Assembly: GCA_032988165.1 (NCBI GenBank)
Contig: JANTQF010000123.1
Span: 34,970 to 98,969, forward strand
Reading direction: 5' to 3'
Length of the DNA stretch: 64,000 nt
DNA from: Emmonsiellopsis sp. PD_33
Lineage: Eukaryota; Ascomycota; Eurotiomycetes; Onygenales; Ajellomycetaceae
The notes below the pieces were generated by a model, which saw nothing but the letters and a program-made list of their open reading frames with translations, made no database searches and was not told the DNA's origin. The translations under genes and the position numbers were made by a program. The stretch's first letter is position 1, and every line of letters starts with the position of its first letter. Below are positions 57,629-64,000 of the stretch, piece by piece.

Positions 57629-59675
57629 ATGTCCAATTTCGATTCTATTTACCAACGCAGCCTTTACCTTTCGCCTGATCAACAGGACCTCTTACTTGCC
57701 GCGCTTTCTTCCGCTGACCCTACCGCAAGGGTTCCCAAGGAGGAATCCAGCAAAACCACCTCACCACAAATCAGTTCGCTTCATAACATTGACACATCCG
57801 AAATGTTCGAGTCTCCGCAAGAGGATGCGCCAGGCTCTGGCCAACTTGGTTTTGAAGCGAGCCCATTCTTGGATTACTTTGATGCCGATTTTGATCCCAA
57901 TGGCGTGGAAGACCTGATTGGCGACCTTCCCGGAACCTCTTCTGCCGGCGATGAACCTGAAGCCGGAGAGAAGAGGAAGAGCATCGACGGGAAGGAAGAT
58001 GAGCAAAATGGCAAGAAAAGAAGGGAAACCGATGATAAATTAGCCAAGAAGCCTGGACGGAAGCCGTTGATGTCAGAGCCTACTTCGGTGGGTGTCTCCT
58101 TGTTTCCCTGGATATTTCATCCGGTTGCGTGACTAACATACATTTTCATGGCAGAAACGAAAGGCGCAAAACCGTGCCGCCCAGCGAGCTTTCCGAGAGC
58201 GCAAGGAAAAGCACCTCAAGGATCTCGAGACAAAGGTAGAAGAACTGGAGAAGGTTTCTGAGTCAACAAATAACGAGAACAAGATCCTTCGCTCCCAGGT
58301 AGAAAAACTTCAGGTAGAATTAAGGGAGTATCGAAAGCGTCTTTCGTGGATGAACAGTGGGACTGGGACATCGCCTCTAGCAAGCCTCGGGGCGCGTGCT
58401 TCGGAACCGAAGCACAACTACCGTTATAACAATAACAGTAATGATTTCTCGTTCGAATTTCCAAAATTTGGGGACCTCCCCAGCTCGCACCTCTTTAGGA
58501 ACAGTCCAAAGACGGACTCCAATCAAGCTAGGTCTCCCACCGGCGGGGCTGACTACCGAGTGGCTGGCGCTGGCAATAGGAATTCATCCAACGGATCGTC
58601 TCAGCCAACACAGTTCGGTGTCAACAAGGATTCGCAACCACCAACTACAAACAACAGGTCCAATTCCACTGGCTCTCGAGGCCAAAACAGCCACAGCGCT
58701 AGCCTAGATACCTTGAATGGATATTATGGAGCTCTAACCGGGCCGAGACATAACGGCAGCTCCTCATATTCCGCATCTGGATCCAGCGCAGGCACAAACT
58801 CCAACTATTCCGCGACTGAGAATGGACAGACACAGAACTACATCAGCTCCAATGTTTCCAACTCTGACTCACCGTCCTCATACTCGGAATCACAACCATG
58901 CCACATCTCCTCCATTGGCACGTCACCCGAGCCCGGGTTGAACTCGCCCTCTATGGGGAAGCAGAATGAATATGGGCTAAACACGATTAATGAGGAGAAC
59001 TCTGGTCGCAACGCGACAGAAGGTGAGGAAACCTTCTGCAAGAAGCTCGGCAGTGCTTGCGGTTGCGCCGAGAACCCAATTCCTGCTGCCTTGTCCCATT
59101 CTAACGATCGTCTCCAATCCCCAGATAAGAATGACAACAACAATAACCTAGGAGAGGATGGCCTACTTGGATTCGACTGGCTTGCCCAGCAGAATGGTGG
59201 GAACTTTGACCCTATTTTATTTGCCGATTACCGCGATCCCCAGGAAGCCGTACTCGGACAGGAGTTTGGTAGCTTTTTCAACGAGGCGTTCCCTCTTCCC
59301 GATCTGGACAGTCCCCTCCACGCTTTCGCCGAGCCGAACAGCACGGCAGCGCCCAAGAATGACCTCATACAACAAATCGACCACAATCTCGAAGCAAACG
59401 ACGAGGAAGTTGTTCCCGCCGTAGATCGGTCACAGATGATGTCATGCACGAAGATCTGGTACGTGGCTCTCGTTACTTTGATTGGAAAGAAATATACATT
59501 CGTCACTAACACTTATCCTTATAGGGACCGGCTGCAGTCGATGGAGAAGTTCCGGAACGGCGAGATTGATGTTGACAACCTGTGCAGCGAACTCCGTACT
59601 AAAGCCCGGTGCTCGGAAGTCGGCGTCGTGGTTGACCAGAACGACGTCGAAGATATCATGTCCCGGGCGAAGTAG
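57629..59675 (+). CDS. YAP1: Yap1/AP-1-like bZIP redox transcription factor
   Basis: Predicted 637 residues from exons 57629-58087, 58155-59458 and 59525-59675, exactly 638 codons. The oxidative-stress regulator Yap1 is held in the cytosol by Crm1 export until disulfides form between its two Cys-rich domains. The basic region KRKAQNRAAQRAFRERK starts at residue 154, right at the exon 2 border, with the leucine zipper to about 215. The middle is Ser/Asn-rich. The n-CRD has Cys at 448, 455 and 457 (CKKLGSACGC). The c-CRD has Cys at 584, 608 and 617 (SCTKIW, NLCSEL, ARCSEV), with the export signal around 606-612. ATG 57629 (MSNFDSIYQRSLYLSPDQQ) is the family start. All key Cys are present, so it should work. 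Confidence 0.95.
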
Positions 59676-60738
59676 GATGTGGGATATAGACAGAGCTCCT
59701 CTGATCCGATTCTAAAACAAGGGGAAAGGCGAAAAATTCAGGTCCAGTCGGGCACAGCAAGACGGCGCGGGAAAAGCGTTTGGTCTATTTTCTTCTTTCT
59801 TCCATTCTATTACTATTATACTTCTTTGTGCAATCTATTTTAGATTCCCAACGCTTGTCTTTGATGGCGGTTATCTCCTCTCTATTTCTCCGCGGTGGCT
59901 TGTACTGGGACAGAGGGGCGGACAAACAAACAAACGGGGCGGGGTTTGAGGAATTGGGGAATTGGATTTCCTTTATGCTATGAAGCAGACAGATAAGGGG
60001 GGAGCGAATGCGGGAGGGTTTTTTTTGTTCTGGGGGATTCTTTATAACATGCTGCTATTTATGCGACAAGGGGGGATTGTGACCGAACTTGACTGGTGGA
60101 TATAATGGTGTATATGGATGGATCTGGGGTATATAATAAATATGATCGTGTCTGTTATTTCCGTCTGCTCCGTAATATGAATACTATGTATGGGGATGCA
60201 GGGCGAGACCACCCCGTTTACCTAAGCCTCGCACGTGACCGCGCTTTCCCAGGCTAAGCTTCTTTCGTCCGCTTGACCTTTCCCCGACCTCATCCCAACC
60301 CGCCGTAAACATCGTCGCCGTGAGCTTGTTCTCTTCTTCTCCTCTCCTCTCCTTGTAATCCTCCCCCGTCCCCGTGCTGTTCTGCTGTGTTCTGTTCTGC
60401 TTTCTATGCGTTTTGCGCCCGCAACACTCCGCCCTGCCGCTGCCCTGTCCTCCCTTTTCTAAACGCTCTCATACCCCCAGCTTTTTTTGAGCCTCACTCT
60501 GCGCCTCCTCGCCGACGGACAACAACACTCCCACCGGACTACATTGAACCCAGCTATATAACAGTAGCTTGTCGTGTCGGTGCTCTCTCCATCTTCGATT
60601 CCTTTGGCTCCTTTTTGAACGGACTAGCTTGTTCAATTCCGTTGCATTGCTTGATTTTGACGGCCCGCCTCTGAAAGCAAACAGAACCAAGCTACAACAC
60701 ATAATACACAGCTGCGCTCTTACGATCCTAATCTCCCC
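59676..60738. other. YAP1 3' flank and promoter of the DUF2433 gene
   Basis: T-rich 3'UTR-like sequence to about 60,180, then a promoter with CACGTG at 60,232-60,237 and a CT-rich leader at 60,300-60,740. No gene is supported by domain evidence. Confidence 0.5.
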
Positions 60739-63353
60739 ATGGCTTCAGTGAGTTTCTTGCCCAATGCTGCTTTCCTCAAATAACCTTGCGTGCATGTTCA
60801 ACAGCTAGCTCTGCCCGACAACGGAGCAAGCTGGCGCTCCCCTTTTTCCCTAACACTACCCTAGCCTGCCCTGCCCTACCATATTCCCGTCTGTCCGTCA
60901 AGGCGCAAACAATAAACCCAGCTAACGAAATCCCCTCCGGTTGACAGCCCCGTCCCGCTCACTCCTTTAACAACCCGAACCCGGGCTACATCCCAAACGG
61001 CGCAACGACGAGCGGTCCCACCCCCGGCGCCACCGCGTTGCTTCCTAATAATGGTCGAGTCATTCAGACGGGCGGCGTGAGGGTTCTTTGTGTTGCGGAT
61101 GTCAGAGGTATGGATATGTCATGTTTTCTTGATTACGGTTGGATGGTTTTATTGTGGCGAGTCCTGGTACACTGGCGCTGGCTGTGGTCGCCTGGTGTCT
61201 AGCTCTTAAATGGACATACTACGTGAATTACTGACGCTTGTGATTAGGCAATCTAAAATCGCTCAACGAACTTGCCAAGCTGGCTCGCGCGGATCATATT
61301 ATCCATACGGGTGATTTTGGGTTTTACGATGATAGCTCGCTGGAGAGAATTGCTGATAAGTATGGTGCCTTCATCACATTGGCGGGACGGCATGCGATGC
61401 GCCATATGGAAACCTAACTAACGCATTGCGTACAGGACTTTGAAACATGTTGTGCAATACTCTCCCCTCCTCCCTGAGGCAACAAAGAGAAGCATCGCCC
61501 AGGTGCCTCCCCAACAATCCATCAAACAACGCTTCAGCCCGGAACAGCTCCCCCTCTCCGAACTCCCTCTGTTGCTCAACAAGCAATTGACCCTCGATGT
61601 CCCAGTATACACGGTGTGGGGTGCCTGCGAGGATGTGCGCGTGCTGGAGAAATTCAGATCGGGCGAGTACAAGGTCGACAAGCTGCATATCATCGACGAG
61701 GCCAGCTCGAGATTGCTCGACATTGGCGGCGTTAAGCTGCGTCTGCTCGGTCTGGGAGGCGCTGTCGTTATGCATAAGCTTTTCGATAATGGAGAGGGAA
61801 AGACCACGATTGCTGGCGGGCAGGGAACCATGTGGACGACCCTTTTGCAGATGGGCGAGCTGGTGGATACCGCCAACCGCGTCTATGATCCGTCCGAGAC
61901 CCGAGTTTTCGTTACGCATGCCTCTCCAGCTCGTGAGGGTATGCTGAACCAACTTTCGGTCACGCTCAAGGCTGATTTTTCGATTTCGGCTGGTCTGCAT
62001 TTCCGTTATGGCAGTTCGTATAACGAATTTAGCGTCAATCCTACCCTCGACCACTACCGTGGCAAGCTTGCGGCCTCCAAGGCTTCCTTTAACGACGTGT
62101 GGGACACTGTTAAAGGTGAGGTGGAGACTGCCATTAACGCCAACGAGGCGCAGAGAACTCTCCTAGATAATGCTCTAGATATCGTTCAGAAGATGCCTAC
62201 GATTGCGAACGGCGGCAACCCCTTTGGCGGGCCTGTTGCGGCGAGCAATGCTGGCGGACAAGTTGATGAGAGCGCGTTTAAAAATATGTGGAACTTCAAT
62301 TTGGCCGATGCTGCTTTCGGATATTTGGTATTGGAGATCGATGGCGGACGGATTGGAACTGAGATGCGCGCGCAAGGTTTCAACTTTGCCCATCGTGCTG
62401 GAAAACCTCCTCAGGCTTCCGCCGCCCCCATTAGCCAGCAGCCTGTCCCTATGGCAGGTCTGCCTGGTGGTCCTGGTGCGCCTGCTGCTCCTGGTGTTGC
62501 TCCTGGAGCTCCGGCTCAGACGAGACCTGCTGGAAATGCGCCACAGTTTGGTCAAGCGCCTGTTCCGGGACGAGGACCCCAACCTCCATATCAGCAACAG
62601 GCTGCTGGACAGAATAAGCAAGCGGGCCCTCTGCCACCAAAAACTACCGCGTCGCCCGCACCAGTCATCCCGAATAAGAAGCCAGCCACCCCTCAACCCA
62701 CCGGCCCTAATGTTAGCATTCCCGGCGCCGCGGACAAGGCCAGCGAGTCGAACGGAACGAGCCATGAGAAGATGGAGTCAAAGACCGGCCCACCTCCCGA
62801 GAGAAAACCAACCAGCGGCCTGTTCATCTCGAATGTAGACACTGAGCAAGCGGTCCGTGACCTATTCCTTGAAGAAGACAAATCCAAGGTCCTCAAGGTC
62901 GAGAAATGGGGCAAATACAACTACGTCGTCACCTTCTCCACGCCCGAGGAAGCGAAAGGTGCACTCGACCGCCAACCCGCCGAACACAAGAAACCCAGCC
63001 CACCAGGCCCCAACCGCAAACCAAACGTGAAAATGTTCGAAGACCGCGGCAGCCGTCGTGATGGCCAAGGTAACGCAGGCACATGGCAGGCTAGTAGCCG
63101 TGGCGGCGCGGCTGTAGGACAGCGGAGCGGGTATCAGAGCGGCAGCGCAACGAGTGATGGAGAGGGCGGAAGGGGACGTGGTGGGTTTGGCGGGCGCGGG
63201 CGGGGCGGGAGAGGTGGCGAGAGAGGTGGTAGGGGTGGACCGGGCCGGGGAGGCGCCAGAGGTGCTGGATTTGGGAAGGGTGCTGGAACGGAGTCTCCCG
63301 CACCGTCGGGAACGCCAACGCCAGGTGCCGGAGGGGAGAAGGGAGGGGAATAG
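60739..63353 (+). CDS. DUF2433 protein: phosphoesterase-like domain, RRM-like domain, RGG tail
   Basis: Predicted 732 residues from exons 60739-60747 (ATGGCTTCA), 60948-61107, 61248-61359 and 61436-63353, exactly 733 codons. The N-terminal domain has DVRGN at 54-58 and HTGDFGF with Asp79, resembling the first two motifs of calcineurin-type metallophosphoesterases; VTHASPAREG fits a later His motif. Residues of about 400-540 are Pro/Gln/Ala-rich. From 553 a stretch TSGLFISNVDTEQAVRDLF... KYNYVVTFSTPEEAKGAL reads as an RRM-like fold. About 668-710 is Arg/Gly-rich (RGGFGGRGRGGRGG). The mix suggests an RNA-bound regulator rather than a simple enzyme. The 9-nt first exon and 200-bp first intron are inferred from frame. 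Confidence 0.85.
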
Positions 63354-64000
63354 ATGATTAGCTAGTTGGGCCTGGAATCAGAGATGGTATTTGATTAGAT
63401 TTGGTTGGCTGGTCGGTTTGGCGGCTTGGATGGACGGGAGATTTGGAACGTTGGTCAGTAGTTCTTTTTTTTTTTTCTGTTTTAAAGTGGTGGTTGAAAG
63501 AATGGAAGAAGAATGAATGATTAGGCGCTGTAACTGTCCTATGTAATTCCTATGCTATGCTATGCTTTGCTTTATTATCTTTTTCTTTTTTCTGCTTTCT
63601 TCTTTCTTCTTTTCTTTAATGTTTTTTTAAATTACTTACTTTTACTTACTTAGCTTATTTATTTTATTCCAAGGGTAGCTTGTTTATTTATTCATTTATG
63701 GATTTTTATAATCGGTGGTTTTGGTTTTGGTTTTGCGTTGGTTTTGCATTGGTGGGTGGGTGGTGGGTGGTTTATGTTTTTGGGATGTGTGTGTTTTTGT
63801 TCATGATGGTTTTAGTCTTGTTAGTATTTTTTTAGGGAAGAGGGTATTTATATCTTATTATTTAATTTGTTTGGTTTATATAGTTAGTGTTTTAGTTGAG
63901 AGATCTGAGAGGGGGGTTTTATTCAGTTCAGTTCAGTTTGGTTTTTTTTTATTTTGTTTTTCTAGGAGGGGGTAGGGGAGGGAGCGTGGCGGTGGCTTGG
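63354..64000. other. 3' flank, T-rich
   Basis: Very T/G-rich on the plus strand with runs such as GTTTTGGTTTTGG at 63,715-63,735. The 86-codon frame at 63,715-63,975 is low-complexity and has no support. No gene seen up to the window edge. Confidence 0.5.

Noticed and set aside
63715..63975. 86-codon ORF near the right edge
   Set aside because: T/G low-complexity sequence with no domain; composition explains the open frame.

Overview
The window is nuclear DNA of a filamentous ascomycete. Genes have short spliceosomal introns (about 43-75 bp), single-copy eukaryotic genes stand on both strands, and a 30-kb AT-rich block of LTR retrotransposons carries the transition-only decay expected of repeat-induced point mutation (RIP). 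The gene set (Yap1-type bZIP, Bfr2/AATF, IND1, an SPF30-like Tudor protein, a DUF2433 protein) fits Eurotiomycetes. Alternating GC-rich gene blocks and AT-rich Gypsy blocks suggest Onygenales, perhaps Ajellomycetaceae; that assignment is inference.

Layout. 1-780: N-terminal part of a type II membrane glycosyltransferase-like protein, cut by the window edge. 781-4617: no secure gene; a minisatellite, a TTTC microsatellite and a possible eroded gene. 4618-8977: a divergent pair, an MFS anion:cation symporter-type transporter (8 inferred exons, one of 5 nt) and a flavin-containing monooxygenase. 9670-12761: a hormone-sensitive-lipase-like esterase with one base too many at one splice junction. 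13315-20470: IND1 (Fe-S assembly factor), BFR2 (ribosome biogenesis), a short-chain dehydrogenase and an SPF30-like splicing factor. 22101-22720: two tiny Cys-rich proteins in tandem. 24303-25040: a 738-bp Mutator-type non-autonomous DNA element with a perfect 9-bp target duplication.

25407-55733 is one nested insertion that can be fully untangled by hand. A Copia element (A, minus strand, 112-bp LTRs, target duplication ATACC) was hit by two Gypsy chromoviruses: B (28409-36109, 460-bp LTRs, CTCTG) and C (37922-55307, 441-bp LTRs, GTATC/GCATC). C was then hit by a third Gypsy element, D (40567-50246, minus strand, 150-bp LTRs, AAGAC). Each LTR pair matches exactly in length. Taking D plus one AAGAC copy out of C restores one gag-pol frame, and C then measures 7,701 bp, the same as B.

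Two things inside the island are not explained by standard gag-pol content. B and C both carry, antisense and downstream of the chromodomain, remnants of the same acidic, Cys-motif, coiled-coil protein. D carries a further sense-strand reading frame of several hundred codons downstream of its chromodomain.

57629-63353: the oxidative-stress regulator YAP1, about 1.9 kb beyond the island, then a DUF2433 protein joining a phosphoesterase-like domain, an RRM-like domain and an RGG tail. The genes do not form one pathway; the only suggestive pairing is the divergent transporter and monooxygenase.
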